Assembly: GCF_024584805.1 (NCBI RefSeq)
Contig: NZ_CP075715.1
Location: 1,042,001-1,106,000, forward strand
Length of the DNA: 64,000 nucleotides
DNA from: Streptomyces sp. FIT100
GTDB lineage: Bacteria; Actinomycetota; Actinomycetes; Streptomycetales; Streptomycetaceae
Direction: 5' to 3'
In this document: one piece after another, positions 48,092-61,932 of the stretch
Layout of the letters: the number at the start of each line of letters is the position of its first letter
Numbering within the stretch: the stretch's first letter is position 1
Position numbers and translations under genes: made by a program
The notes under the pieces: model-generated
What the model saw: the letters and a program-made list of their open reading frames with translations, nothing else
What the model was told of the DNA's origin: nothing
Database searches by the model: none

Positions 48092-48415
48092 TCAGGCGCC
48101 GGTGCTGCCGAACTCGCGCTCGAGGGAGGCGATCTGGTTGGAGCCGAGACCTCGCACCCGGCGGCTCTCGGAGATGCCGAGCCGCTCCATGATCTGCTTG
48201 GCGCGGACCTTGCCCACGCCGGGGAGGGACTCGAGCAGGGCGGAGACCTTCATCTTGCCAATGACGTCGTTCTCCTGGCCCTGCTTGATCACCTCGTGGA
48301 GGGAGGCGCCGGAGTGCTTGAGTCGATTCTTGACCTCGGCCCGCTCCCGGCGAGCCGCGGCGGCCTTTTCGAGCGCGGCTGCGCGCTGTTCAGGGGTAAG
48401 GGGCGGAAGAGCCAC
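48092..48415 (-). CDS. sihf: Streptomyces integration host factor, sIHF/mIHF family
   Basis: The protein is 107 residues from GTG 48415 (GAGGTGA upstream). It is the actinobacterial nucleoid-associated IHF, unrelated to E. coli IHF. The helix-two-turn-helix region is [20 protein letters not shown] and the end is [15 protein letters not shown]. It binds DNA and stimulates topoisomerase action, and it affects development and antibiotic production in S. coelicolor. The first helix is charged ([20 protein letters not shown]). Confidence 0.95.
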   Translation of the reverse strand: MALPPLTPEQRAAALEKAAAARRERAEVKNRLKHSGASLHEVIKQGQENDVIGKMKVSALLESLPGVGKVRAKQIMERLGISESRRVRGLGSNQIASLEREFGSTGA

Positions 48416-48598
48416 GCCTACGTCACCTCGGATGTCGAACTGTCGGATACGGACCGGTGAGGAACCTAGTCGCCCCACACCAGGCGAGCAACGAGCAACG
48501 CAGTGCACGTTTGCTCTCGACGGAGACTAGCGGCCGAGACCGCTCCAGTCAGCGAGAACAGCGGAAAAGTCCTGGTCAGCATCGGCCGACCTGGATAT

Positions 48599-48627
48599 TC
48601 CAGACATAAGACCCCGGTTTCTGTCAA
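48599..48627 (-). promoter_or_regulatory. Probable sIHF promoter
   Basis: On the minus strand, a perfect -35 TTGACA (48627-48622) is followed after 17 bp by TCTGGA, or after 19 bp by TGGAAT. The region from 48416 to 48676 otherwise holds no gene. The leader would be about 175 bases. Confidence 0.45.
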
Positions 48628-48676
48628 GAAACCGTCCATGAAGAACGCGACTCAGGGTCCACTCGGCGCTCTTCGG

Positions 48677-49524
48677 TCACGCTCCGGCGACGGCCGTGCG
48701 CACTTCGTCGGCGAAGCGGGCGGCCGCTTCGCGCAGCGCCGCGACGTCCGGCCCGTGGCGCAGGACGCCTCGGCTGACGCTCGGGACGACGTTCCCGACG
48801 GCGCTGCCGAAGACGCCCGGGAGATCCGCGGGGGTGGCGCCCTGGGCGCCGATGCCCGGCGCGAGCAGCGGGCCGTTGATGTCCAGGTCGACACCGGCCT
48901 CGCCCAGGGTGGCACCGACGACCGCGCCGACCGAGCCGAGCGGCTCGGCGCCCGCGTTCTCGTCCGCCATGTGGTTCAGCATGAGCTGGGCGAGCGAGAC
49001 CCCGCCGGCCGCCGTGGAGCGCTGCACCTCGGCGCCCTCCGGGTTGGAGGTGAGGGCGAGGACGAAGACCCCGCAGCCGTTGATCACGGCCTGGTCCAGG
49101 GCCGGGCGGAGCGAGCCGAAGCCGAGGTACGGCGAGACCGTGACCGCGTCCGAGAAGAGCGGCGAGTCCTTGCGCAGGAACGTCTCGGCGTACGCGCCCA
49201 TGGTCGAGCCGATGTCGCCGCGCTTGGCGTCCATCAGCACCAGGGTCCCGGCGGCGCGCGCCTCCGCCACGGCCTTCTCCAGGACCGCGATACCGCGCGA
49301 GCCGAAGCGCTCGAAGAACGCCGACTGGGGCTTGAGCACGGCGACCCGGTCGGCGAGCGCCTCGACGACGGTGCGGGTGAAGCGCTCCAGACCCGCGATA
49401 TCGTCGTTCAGGCCCCACGCGGTGAGCAGCGTGGCGTGCGGGTCGATGCCGACGCAGAGCGGCCCGCGGGTGTCCATGGCGTGGCGCAGCCGGGCGCCGA
49501 AGGGTTCCGAGCTCTCCAGAGGGC

Positions 49525-49528
<4 letters not shown>
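48677..49528 (-). CDS. pyrF: Orotidine 5'-phosphate decarboxylase (type 2)
   Basis: The 283-residue enzyme catalyses the last step of UMP synthesis. The catalytic motif is VLMDAKRGDIG with the essential Lys and Asp; the type 2 signatures are LCVGIDPHATLL and VSPYLGFGSLRPAL. ATG 49528 overlaps the pyrD stop by 4 bp. It is the last gene of the pyr operon. Confidence 0.97.
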
Positions 49529-50637
<1,109 letters not shown>

Positions 50638-50692
50638 GTCGGTGTCCTCATGAGGAGGGGGACACCGTTTCCGGTGTCCCCCTCGTGGGCTG

Positions 50693-53993
<3,301 letters not shown>

Positions 53994-54001
<8 letters not shown>

Positions 54002-55133
54002 GCTGGCCCTCCATCAGGGATACGAAGCGGTCGAACAGGTACGCGGCGTCGTGCGGTCCCGCTGCGGCTTCGGGGTGGTACTGGACGCTGAAGGCCGGCC
54101 GGTCGAGCAGCTGGAGGCCCTCCACCACGTTGTCGTTGAGGCAGACGTGGGAGACCTCGGCGCGGCCGTAGGGGGTCTCGGAGACCGTGTCGAGCGGGGC
54201 GTCCACGGCGAAGCCGTGGTTGTGCGCGGTGACCTCGACCTTGCCGGTCGTACGGTCCTGCACCGGCTGGTTGATGCCGCGGTGGCCGTACTTCAGCTTG
54301 TACGTGCCGAAGCCCAGGGCACGGCCCAGGATCTGGTTGCCGAAGCAGATACCGAAGAGCGGGGTCCCCCGCTCCAGCACGGCCTGCATGACGGCCACGG
54401 GGCCGTCCGCGGTGGCCGGGTCACCCGGACCGTTGGAGAAGAACACCCCGTCGGGGCCGACGGCGAACACGTCCTCGGCGCTCGCCGTGGCCGGCAGGAC
54501 GTGCACCTCGATGCCGCGCTCGGCCATCCGGTGCGGGGTCATGCCCTTGATGCCCAGGTCGACCGCGGCGACGGTGAACCTCTTCTCACCGATCGCCGGC
54601 ACCACGTACGTCTCCTTGGTGGCGACCTCGGCCGACAGGTCGGCGCCCGTCATCTCCGGCGACTGGCGCACCTCGGCCAGCATCGTGCCCTCGTCGGGCA
54701 GCGCGTTGCCGGAGAAGATCCCGACCCGCATGGCACCGCGCTCGCGCAGATGGCGGGTCAGCGCACGGGTGTCGATGCCGCTGATGCCGACGACGCCCTG
54801 CGCCCTGAGCTCCTCGTCCAGCGAACGCCTCGCCCGCCAGTTGGACGGCACACGGGCGGGGTCGCGCACGACGTATCCGGACACCCAGATGCGGGACGAC
54901 TCCGGATCCTCGTCGTTGACGCCGGTGTTGCCGACGTGCGGGGCGGTCATCACCACGACCTGGCGGTGGTACGACGGGTCGGTCAGGGTCTCCTGGTAGC
55001 CGGTCATCCCGGTGGAGAACACGGCCTCGCCGAAGGTCGCCCCCACGGCCCCGTAGGCCCGGCCGCTGAAGGTACGGCCGTCCTCCAGGACGAGTACGGC
55101 GGGAACGCGTGTTCCCCTGGTGGAGGTCGTCAT
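53994..55133 (-). CDS. carA: Carbamoyl-phosphate synthase small subunit
   Basis: The protein is 379 residues from ATG 55133. Its glutaminase domain has the nucleophile Cys in [14 protein letters not shown] and the triad His/Glu in [15 protein letters not shown]. It supplies ammonia to CarB. The start overlaps the stop of the PH-like gene by 4 bp and the end overlaps carB by 8 bp. Confidence 0.98.
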
Positions 55134-55732
55134 CGTGCGGCGCCTTCCGTCGTGTGCGTGTGCTGGTGGTTCTGTGCGTTGACTGCGTTGACCGCGTTGA
55201 CCGCTTCGACCCAGGCGGTGTGCTCGGCCGCGTGGTCGGAGCGGAAGCCGGAGTCGAGTTCCTTGTCGCCGTGCGCCCAGGTGACGACGAGGAGTCCGCC
55301 CTCGGCGAGGACCTTGCCGGCGATGCCCTTGTCGAGGCGGGCACCGCGCAGGGCCGCGGCCGGGATGAAGAAGTCGGCCGCCCCGGGGCGCACGACGTCG
55401 ATCCCGGCATCGCTGAGCGTCAGTTCGACGCGGCTGCGGGTGCCGAGACCGCGGGCGACGATCCGGTCGAGCCACTGGCCCGCCGTCGTCGAGCCGTGGT
55501 AGCGACCGCTGAGGGTGAGCAGGGGCGCACCGGGCTTCTCGGGGACCGCGGGCAGCTCGGGCAGGCCCGACTGGAGTTCGCCGCGCCACTTCCAGCCCTG
55601 GCGCATCAGCCAGTAGACGAGGGCGATGAAGGCCAGCAGTCCGGCGACCCAGCCGAGGCGGGCCGCCCAGTCGGTCACCTCCGCCGACTTCTGCCCGGTC
55701 TCCTCGGCCGCCTGAATGATGAGTGGTGTCAC
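55130..55732 (-). CDS. PH-like membrane protein of the pyr operon
   Basis: The 200-residue protein has one membrane segment ([18 protein letters not shown], about 27-44) and a PH-like beta domain from about 65 to 170. The C-terminus contains [17 protein letters not shown], from a 9-bp tandem repeat near 55180. A membrane protein at this position, between pyrC and carA, is also present in mycobacteria (Rv1382). Its function is unknown. It is joined to both neighbours by 4-bp overlaps, so its stoichiometry should follow the enzymes. Confidence 0.85.
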   Translation of the reverse strand: MTPLIIQAAEETGQKSAEVTDWAARLGWVAGLLAFIALVYWLMRQGWKWRGELQSGLPELPAVPEKPGAPLLTLSGRYHGSTTAGQWLDRIVARGLGTRSRVELTLSDAGIDVVRPGAADFFIPAAALRGARLDKGIAGKVLAEGGLLVVTWAHGDKELDSGFRSDHAAEHTAWVEAVNAVNAVNAQNHQHTHTTEGAAR

Positions 55733-57015
55733 GCCAGCTTCCCGTCCATGAGCGTCGCCCGGCCCCGCAGGAAGGTGTGGGTGACGCGACCCGGCAGCTC
55801 GCGGCCCTCGTAGGGGGTGTTGCGGCTGCGGGAGGCGAAGCCCGCGGGGTCCACGCTTCCACGGTATGCCGGATCGAGCAGGGTGAGGTTGGCGGGCTCA
55901 CCAGCCGAGACGGGGCGGCCGTGGCCCTCGGCGCGCCCGATCCTGGCGGGCGCGAAGGACATGCGGTCGGCGACGCCCTCCCAGGTCAGCAGCCCCGTCT
56001 CGACCATCGTCTGCTGCACGACGGACAGGGCGGTCTCCAGGCCGACCATGCCCATCGCGGCGGCGGCCCACTCGCAGTCCTTGTCCTCGTGCGGGTGCGG
56101 GGCGTGGTCCGTGGCGACGATGTCGATCGTGCCGTCGGCGAGGGCCTCGCGCAGCGCCATGACGTCGCGCTCGGTGCGCAGCGGCGGATTGACCTTGTAG
56201 ACCGGGTTGTACGTGCGGACCAGCTCGTCGGTGAGGAGGAGGTGGTGCGGGGTGACCTCGGCGGTGACGTCGATGCCGCGGGACTTGGCCCAGCGGACGA
56301 TCTCGACGGAGCCGGCGGTCGACAGGTGGCAGATGTGGACGCGGGAGCCGACGTGCTCGGCGAGGAGGACGTCGCGGGCGATGATCGACTCCTCCGCGAC
56401 GGCGGGCCAGCCGCCGAGGCCCAGCTCGGCGGAGACGACGCCCTCGTTCATCTGGGCGCCCTCGGTGAGGCGGGGCTCCTGGGCGTGCTGGGCGACGACG
56501 CCGCCGAACGCCTTCACGTACTCCAGCGCGCGGCGCATGATCACGGCGTCGTCGACGCACTTGCCGTCGTCGGAGAAGACGGTGACGCCCGCGGCGGAGT
56601 CGTGCATGGCGCCGAGCTCGGCGAGCTTCTTGCCCTCAAGGCCGACGGTGACGGCGCCGATGGGCTGGACGTCGCAGTAGCCGTGCTCCTTGCCGAGGCG
56701 CCAGACCTGCTCGACCACGCCGGCGGTGTCGGCGACGGGGAAGGTGTTGGCCATGGCGAAGACGGCCGTGAAGCCGCCGCTCGCGGCGGCGCGGGTGCCG
56801 GTGAGGACGGTCTCGGAGTCCTCGCGGCCCGGCTCACGCAGATGGGTGTGCAGGTCGACCAGGCCGGGGAGCAGGATCTTGCCCTCGGCCTCGACGACGG
56901 TGGCGTCGCCGGCTTCGAGGCTTTCACCCACCTGAGCGATGGTCTCGCCGTCGATCAGGACGTCCTGCGGGTCGCCGCCGAGCACCTGCGCGCCACGAAT
57001 CAGGATCTTGCTCAT
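55729..57015 (-). CDS. pyrC: Dihydroorotase
   Basis: The protein is 428 residues from ATG 57015; GTG 57021, overlapping the pyrB stop, has the better-spaced GAGGAG and is an alternative. It is a class I type dihydroorotase: zinc ligands in [13 protein letters not shown], then [23 protein letters not shown] and the Asp in [10 protein letters not shown]. It closes carbamoyl aspartate to dihydroorotate. It overlaps the next gene by 4 bp. Confidence 0.97.
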   Translation of the reverse strand: MSKILIRGAQVLGGDPQDVLIDGETIAQVGESLEAGDATVVEAEGKILLPGLVDLHTHLREPGREDSETVLTGTRAAASGGFTAVFAMANTFPVADTAGVVEQVWRLGKEHGYCDVQPIGAVTVGLEGKKLAELGAMHDSAAGVTVFSDDGKCVDDAVIMRRALEYVKAFGGVVAQHAQEPRLTEGAQMNEGVVSAELGLGGWPAVAEESIIARDVLLAEHVGSRVHICHLSTAGSVEIVRWAKSRGIDVTAEVTPHHLLLTDELVRTYNPVYKVNPPLRTERDVMALREALADGTIDIVATDHAPHPHEDKDCEWAAAAMGMVGLETALSVVQQTMVETGLLTWEGVADRMSFAPARIGRAEGHGRPVSAGEPANLTLLDPAYRGSVDPAGFASRSRNTPYEGRELPGRVTHTFLRGRATLMDGKLA

Positions 57016-57017
57016 CT

Positions 57018-58016
57018 TCACTTGTTCTCCTCGGTGCGCGAGTGGGTGACGGCGGGCGCGGTGTCCGAATCGAACACAGCGCCGCCCAGAAGCAGGTAGA
57101 GCACGGCCATCCGGATGCTGACGCCGTTGGCGACCTGCTCGACGGCGGTGCAGCGGTCGGAGTCCGCGACCTCGGCGGTGATCTCCATACCGCGGTTCAT
57201 CGGGCCGGGGTGCATGACGACGGCGTGCTCGGGCATCCGGGCCATCCGGTCGCCGTCCAGGCCGTAGCGGCGCGAGTACTCGCGCTCGGTCGGGAAGAAG
57301 GCGGCGTTCATCCGCTCCCGCTGCACGCGCAGCATCATCACGGCGTCGGACTTGGGCAGCACGTCGTCGAGGTCGTACGACACGTCGCACGGCCAGCTGC
57401 CGACCCCGACCGGCACCAGCGTGGGCGGGGCGACCAGGGTGACGTGGGCGCCGAGCGTGGTCAGCAGGTGCACGTTGGAGCGGGCGACGCGGCTGTGCAG
57501 GATGTCGCCCACGATGGTGATGCGGCGGCCTTCCAGGTCGCGTCCTGTGCCCGCGTCCCGGCCGACGAGGCGGCGGCGCATGGTGAAGGCGTCCAGCAGG
57601 GCCTGGGTGGGGTGCTCGTGGGTGCCGTCGCCCGCGTTGACGACCGCGCCGTCGATCCACCCCGAGTTGGCGAGGCGGTAGGGGGCGCCGGAGGCGTGGT
57701 GGCGGATGACGACGGCGTCGGCGCCCATCGCCTCCAGGGTCAGCGCGGTGTCCTTCAGGGACTCGCCCTTGGAGACCGACGACCCCTTGGCGGAGAAGTT
57801 GATGACGTCGGCGGAGAGGCGCTTGGCGGCGGCCTCGAAGGAGATCCGGGTCCGCGTGGAGTCCTCGAAGAAGAGGTTGACGACGGTGCGGCCGCGCAGG
57901 GTGGGCAGCTTCTTGATCGGCCGGTCGGCGACCCGGGCCATCTCCTCGGCGGTGTCGAGGATGAGGACGGCGTCGTCGCGGGTGAGGTCGGCGGCCGAGA
58001 TGAGGTGGCGCTTCAT
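57018..58016 (-). CDS. pyrB: Aspartate carbamoyltransferase catalytic subunit
   Basis: The 332-residue enzyme condenses carbamoyl phosphate and aspartate. The carbamoyl-phosphate site is [33 protein letters not shown] is the aspartate-side motif. No pyrI gene is present, as in other Gram-positives. It lies 126 bp after pyrR; that gap is GC-rich and non-coding. Confidence 0.97.
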   Translation of the reverse strand: MKRHLISAADLTRDDAVLILDTAEEMARVADRPIKKLPTLRGRTVVNLFFEDSTRTRISFEAAAKRLSADVINFSAKGSSVSKGESLKDTALTLEAMGADAVVIRHHASGAPYRLANSGWIDGAVVNAGDGTHEHPTQALLDAFTMRRRLVGRDAGTGRDLEGRRITIVGDILHSRVARSNVHLLTTLGAHVTLVAPPTLVPVGVGSWPCDVSYDLDDVLPKSDAVMMLRVQRERMNAAFFPTEREYSRRYGLDGDRMARMPEHAVVMHPGPMNRGMEITAEVADSDRCTAVEQVANGVSIRMAVLYLLLGGAVFDSDTAPAVTHSRTEENK

Positions 58017-58142
58017 CTGGGTGTGCTCCGGTGGGTGGCGGTGTGCGGGGCAGGGGGCGCGCAGGCGCAGGCCGTAGGGCTTCGGTCGCAGGCGCCGGTC
58101 CCGGCTTCGGACCGGGTTCCGGGTGCGGGGCCGTACGGGGTG

Positions 58143-58718
58143 CTACTGCTCGCCGGCCGGGGCGGTCTCACGGACGCCGAGCAGCACGGTGTCGCGACCG
58201 TCCTCCTCGGCGAGGTGGACCTTGACCGTCTCCCGCAGCGACGTCGGGAGGTTCTTGCCGACGTAGTCGGCTCGGATGGGCAGTTCGCGGTGGCCGCGGT
58301 CGACGAGGACGGCGAGCTGGACGGCTCGGGGCCGGCCGATGTCGTTCAGCGCGTCGAGGGCGGCGCGGATCGTGCGCCCGGAGAAGAGCACGTCGTCGAC
58401 GAGGACGACCAGTCGGCCGTCGATGCCGTCGGCCGGGATGTCCGTGCGCGCGAGGGCGCGGGCCGGACGGAGCCGCAGGTCGTCGCGGTACATGGTGATG
58501 TCGAGAGAACCGACGGGGACGGCGCGGCCAGTGATCTCGGCGAGCTTGTCGCCGAGCCTGCGGGCAAGATGGATTCCGCGCGTCGGGATGCCGAGGAGCA
58601 CCACGTCTTCGGCGCCCTTGGCGCGCTCGACGATCTCGTGGGCGATGCGGGTCAGTACCCGCGCGATGTCGGGGCCCTCAAGAACGGGGCGTGCGACATC
58701 GGAGTTGTGCGTGTCCAT
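58143..58718 (-). CDS. pyrR: Pyrimidine operon regulator / uracil phosphoribosyltransferase
   Basis: The 191-residue protein has the PRPP-binding motif [22 protein letters not shown] and the RNA-contact region [14 protein letters not shown]. PyrR binds nascent pyr mRNA with UMP. In Bacillus this promotes attenuation; in mycobacteria binding near the ribosome binding site represses translation. I found no antiterminator/terminator structure in the short leader here, so the translational mode is more likely. The site is AGAAGGAGG upstream of ATG 58718. Confidence 0.96.
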   Translation of the reverse strand: MDTHNSDVARPVLEGPDIARVLTRIAHEIVERAKGAEDVVLLGIPTRGIHLARRLGDKLAEITGRAVPVGSLDITMYRDDLRLRPARALARTDIPADGIDGRLVVLVDDVLFSGRTIRAALDALNDIGRPRAVQLAVLVDRGHRELPIRADYVGKNLPTSLRETVKVHLAEEDGRDTVLLGVRETAPAGEQ

Positions 58719-58753
58719 AAGAAACGGACCTCCTTCTCCGCCTCACGGGACGG

Positions 58754-58784
58754 ACCTTAAAGGACGTCGGATTTGCGCCGTCAA
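58754..58784 (-). promoter_or_regulatory. Probable promoter of the pyr operon
   Basis: On the minus strand, TTGACG (58784-58779) is followed after 17 bp by TTTAAG (58761-58756). The leader to pyrR is then only about 30 bases, leaving little space for an attenuator. The divergent bldD promoter is about 65 bp away. Confidence 0.5.
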
Positions 58785-58848
58785 CACTATCAGGGTCTCG
58801 TCCGGCCTCCGGCCGTCCCTCTCGGGAGGGGCGTACGGACCATTCGGC

Positions 58849-58887
58849 TTGACGCGGCCAAGTAACGCTGCGTAACCTCACAGTGAG
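58849..58887 (+). promoter_or_regulatory. bldD promoter with BldD boxes
   Basis: The -35 TTGACG (58849-58854) is followed after 18 bp by TAACCT (58873-58878). TAACGCTGCGTAA (58863-58875) fits the BldD consensus TNACNCWGNGTNA at every position and covers the -10. A second palindrome, CTCAC-A-GTGAG (58877-58887), adjoins it. Autorepression by BldD-(c-di-GMP) is expected. Confidence 0.8.
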
Positions 58888-58938
58888 TGACCAGCCGCGC
58901 GGCCGAGCCGCACGTCGATACAGTGTCCGGGGAGCTAT

Positions 58939-59439
58939 ATGTCCAGCGAATACGCAAAACAGCTCGGGGCCAAGCTCCGCGCCATCCGTACCCAGCAGGG
59001 GCTCTCGCTCCACGGGGTGGAGGAGAAGTCCCAGGGCCGCTGGAAGGCCGTCGTCGTCGGGTCGTACGAGCGCGGTGACCGCGCCGTCACCGTGCAGCGA
59101 CTGGCCGAGCTGGCCGACTTCTACGGCGTCCCGGTGCAGGAGCTCCTTCCTGGCACCACGCCCGGGGGCGCGGCCGAGCCGCCGCCGAAGCTCGTTCTGG
59201 ACCTGGAGCGCCTCGCCCACGTCCCCGCGGAGAAGGCCGGCCCGCTGCAGCGCTATGCGGCGACGATCCAGTCGCAGCGCGGTGACTACAACGGCAAGGT
59301 GCTCTCGATCCGCCAGGACGACCTGCGCACGCTCGCGGTCATCTACGACCAGTCGCCCTCGGTCCTCACCGAGCAGCTGATCAGCTGGGGCGTCCTGGAC
59401 GCGGACGCGCGCCGAGCGGTCGCCCACGAGGAGGGCTGA
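58939..59439 (+). CDS. bldD: Developmental master repressor BldD
   Basis: The 166-residue protein has an N-terminal HTH_3/XRE domain (KLRAIRTQQGLSLHGVEEKS, about 10-70). The C-terminal domain has the c-di-GMP signature RGD at 114-116 and RQDD at 125-128, separated by eight residues as required. BldD represses sporulation genes during vegetative growth when tetrameric c-di-GMP bridges two monomers. It is the only gene on the plus strand in the right 20 kb, transcribed alone, and ends at a strong terminator. Confidence 0.99.
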   Translation: MSSEYAKQLGAKLRAIRTQQGLSLHGVEEKSQGRWKAVVVGSYERGDRAVTVQRLAELADFYGVPVQELLPGTTPGGAAEPPPKLVLDLERLAHVPAEKAGPLQRYAATIQSQRGDYNGKVLSIRQDDLRTLAVIYDQSPSVLTEQLISWGVLDADARRAVAHEEG

Positions 59440-59472
59440 CGCCCTCTCCCACACCAGCAGAAACGTGCCGCC

Positions 59473-59503
59473 GGGCCGGGGGAAGCGCTGCTTCGCCCGG
59501 CCC
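59473..59503 (+). terminator. bldD terminator
   Basis: GGGCCGGG (59473-59480) pairs with CCCGGCCC (59496-59503), with inner GAAGC/GCTTC continuing the stem after one G-G mismatch. It is 34 bases beyond the bldD stop and followed by GTTTCTCC. Confidence 0.75.
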
Positions 59504-59590
59504 GCGGCCGTTTCTCCGCCGCCCACGCCGCTGCACTGCGCGGGCCCGGGTCCGGCGGCGACCGCGTTCTTCCCTCATGCCCCGCATGCC

Positions 59591-59622
59591 GAAGGCCCGC
59601 AGCGCAAGCGCTGCGGGCCTTC
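59591..59622 (-). terminator. nusB terminator
   Basis: GAAGGCCCGCAGCG (59591-59604) pairs perfectly with CGCTGCGGGCCTTC (59609-59622), with loop CAAG. It lies 31 bases beyond the nusB stop on the minus strand and may work in both directions. Confidence 0.8.
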
Positions 59623-59652
59623 GTCGGCTCGGCCGTGGAGGGACGCCTCGGG

Positions 59653-60084
59653 TCACGCCTCGCGGCGCAGGCTCGGCTTCAGGTCCTTGAGACGGGCAAG
59701 CATGCCGTTCACGAAGGACGGCGAGTCGTCCGTGGAGAACTCCTTCGCCAGCTGCACCGCCTCGTCGATCACCACCGCGTCCGGGGTCTCGTCCACCCAC
59801 ACCAGTTCGTAGGCGCCCAGACGCAGGATGTTCCGGTCGACGACCGGCATCCGGTCGAGCGTCCAGCCGACCGCGTACGTGGAGATGAGCTCGTCGATCC
59901 GGTCCGCGTGCCCCGCGTACCCCTCGACCAGCTCCATCGTGTACTCGCTGACCGGCGGCTGACGGTCGTCGGACCGCGAGTGCCGGATCCAGTCCGCGAG
60001 GACCTCCCGCACGGAGGCACCGCGCTGGTCGGCCTCGAACAGGATCTGGAAGGCACGCTTGCGGGCCTTGTTGCGGGCAGCCAC
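59653..60084 (-). CDS. nusB: Transcription antitermination factor NusB
   Basis: The 143-residue all-helical protein has NKARKRAFQILFEADQRGAS, LISTYAVGWTLDRMPVVDRN and the conserved ILRLGAYELVW and VVIDEAVQLAKEF. It pairs with NusE (S10) on boxA RNA in rRNA antitermination. GTG 60084 is two bases after the efp stop, so it is translated with efp. Confidence 0.96.
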   Translation of the reverse strand: MAARNKARKRAFQILFEADQRGASVREVLADWIRHSRSDDRQPPVSEYTMELVEGYAGHADRIDELISTYAVGWTLDRMPVVDRNILRLGAYELVWVDETPDAVVIDEAVQLAKEFSTDDSPSFVNGMLARLKDLKPSLRREA

Positions 60085-60086
60085 GG

Positions 60087-60653
60087 TTAGCCGTTCACCC
60101 GGCCGAGGTAGTCGCCGGAACGGGTGTCGACCTTGATCTTCTCACCGGTGGTGATGAAGAGCGGGACCTGGATGATGTAGCCGGTCTCCAGGGTGGCGGG
60201 CTTGGTGCCACCGGTGGAGCGGTCGCCCTGGACGCCGGGCTCGGTCTCCTGGATGACCAGCTCGACGGCGGCCGGGAGCTCGACGTAGAGCACCTCGCCC
60301 TCGTGCGTGGCGACGGTGGCGGTGAAGCCCTCGATGAGGAAGTTCGCGGCGTCGCCGACGGCCGTGCGCGACACGAGCAGCTGGTCGTACGTCTGCATGT
60401 CCATGAAGACGAAGTACTCGCCGTCCATGTACGAGAACTGCATGTCGCGGCGGTCGACGGTGGCCGTCTCGACCTTCACACCGGCGTTGAACGTCTTGTC
60501 GACGATCTTGCCGGACAGCACGTTCTTGAGCTTGGTGCGCACGAAGGCCGGGCCCTTGCCGGGCTTGACGTGCTGGAACTCGACGACGGACCACAGCTGG
60601 TCGTTGTCGAGCTTGAGCACCATGCCGTTCTTGAGGTCGTTCGTGGAAGCCAC
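60087..60653 (-). CDS. efp: Translation elongation factor P
   Basis: The 188-residue protein has three beta-barrel domains. It relieves ribosome stalling at polyproline. The tip loop reads [17 protein letters not shown], where the palindromic PGKGP is the actinobacterial form of the loop, reported to work without Lys modification. No epmA, ymfI or earP-type modification gene is adjacent. It precedes nusB and follows the M24 family gene. Confidence 0.97.
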   Translation of the reverse strand: MASTNDLKNGMVLKLDNDQLWSVVEFQHVKPGKGPAFVRTKLKNVLSGKIVDKTFNAGVKVETATVDRRDMQFSYMDGEYFVFMDMQTYDQLLVSRTAVGDAANFLIEGFTATVATHEGEVLYVELPAAVELVIQETEPGVQGDRSTGGTKPATLETGYIIQVPLFITTGEKIKVDTRSGDYLGRVNG

Positions 60654-60724
60654 GGTTGCGGAATCTCCTGGACTGACGCTGATGGACGACCGAGGAGATG
60701 CGAAGGTACGCGCTGCCAGCTCGG

Positions 60725-61840
60725 CTAGAGCGCGAGCAGCTCCTTGGTCGTGATGGTGAGTAGCTCGGGTCCGCCGTCCGCCTCCTGGCGTACGACGAGC
60801 GTGTCATCGATCCGGACCCCGCCCCGGCCAGGGAGGTGAACCCCCGGTTCGACGGTGACCGGCACACAAGCGTCCAGTTTACCCATGGCCGCAGGTGCCA
60901 GCTGAGGGTCCTCGTCGATTTCGAGCCCGACACCGTGCCCGGTGGAGGGTGCGAGGCCCTCGCCGTGGCCCGCCGCGTTCAGCACCTGGCGGGCCGCGCG
61001 GTCCACGTCGCGGTACTCGGCGCCGGGGGCGAGCGCCTCACGGCCGGCCCGCTGAGCGGCGAAGACCAGCTCGTACAGGTCGATCTGCCAGTCGGCGGGC
61101 GTCGTGCCGATGACGAAGGTGCGGCCGATCTCGCAGCGGTATCCGCGGTAGTTGGCGCCGAGGCAGACGGTGAGGAAGTCGCCCTCCTCCACGCGCCGGT
61201 CGGAGGGGCGGTGGCCGCCGAGTCCGGCGTTGGGTCCGGTGGCGACGGAGGTGGGGAAGGCGGCGCCGTCGGCACCGTGGTCGACGAGCCGGCGCTCCAG
61301 CTCCAGGGCGAGGTGCCGCTCGGTGCGGCCGACGAGGATGGATTCGAGCAGCTCGCCGAGGGCCTGGTCGGCGATCTCGGCGGCGATGCGGATACAGGCG
61401 ATCTCGTCCTCGTCCTTGACCATCCGCTGCTGCTCGATGGCGCCGCCGAGGTCGGCGAGGCCGAGCCGGGGCGCGACGGAGCCCAGCGCGCGATGTCGGG
61501 CGACGGTGAGGTGGTGCTCCTCGACGGCGAGGGAGTCGGCCCCGGCCACCCCGGCGATCTGGGCGGCGGCCACGGCGGGGTCGCCCCCGTGGCTGGGCAG
61601 GACCGTCTGGCGCAGCGCCTCGTCGAGGCGGCCGTCCACGGGGTCGCCGTTGGGGGTGCACGGGCAGACGAGCGTGTCGGCGGCGGAGCCTCCTGGCCCC
61701 AGCAGCAGCACGGCTCCCGGGGGTGCTCCCCCGGCGAGATACCGGACATTGGCGGGCCGCGACACCAGCGCAGCGGCGGTCCCGGCGGCCGCGAACCGGT
61801 CTCGCAACCTCGCACGGCGAGCAGCGAACACCTCGGACAT
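60725..61840 (-). CDS. M24 family (Xaa-Pro peptidase-like) protein with altered metal site
   Basis: The 371-residue protein has a creatinase-type N-terminal domain and a pita-bread M24 domain. Compared with E. coli PepP (LIDAGCEYKGYAGDITRTF), this one reads [20 protein letters not shown]: the first metal Asp is Cys and the second is Glu. His in STGHGVGLE and Glu in VTVEPGVHL remain, while the last Glu is Asp ([10 protein letters not shown]). It may use another metal, have low activity, or be a non-peptidase. It is placed next to efp as pepQ is in many genomes. Confidence 0.82.
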   Translation of the reverse strand: MSEVFAARRARLRDRFAAAGTAAALVSRPANVRYLAGGAPPGAVLLLGPGGSAADTLVCPCTPNGDPVDGRLDEALRQTVLPSHGGDPAVAAAQIAGVAGADSLAVEEHHLTVARHRALGSVAPRLGLADLGGAIEQQRMVKDEDEIACIRIAAEIADQALGELLESILVGRTERHLALELERRLVDHGADGAAFPTSVATGPNAGLGGHRPSDRRVEEGDFLTVCLGANYRGYRCEIGRTFVIGTTPADWQIDLYELVFAAQRAGREALAPGAEYRDVDRAARQVLNAAGHGEGLAPSTGHGVGLEIDEDPQLAPAAMGKLDACVPVTVEPGVHLPGRGGVRIDDTLVVRQEADGGPELLTITTKELLAL

Positions 61841-61932
61841 GGCAACGAGCCTACGAGCGCGGCGTGGATTCGGCCGGTCGAGCGCGTCCGAGCGGGGTGC
61901 GGGTCGCCGGCGGCCTGCCCCGGCGACCCGGC

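Noticed and set aside
58719..58756. PyrR-type attenuator in the pyr leader
   Set aside because: The predicted leader is only about 30-40 bases and has no terminator hairpin with T-run.
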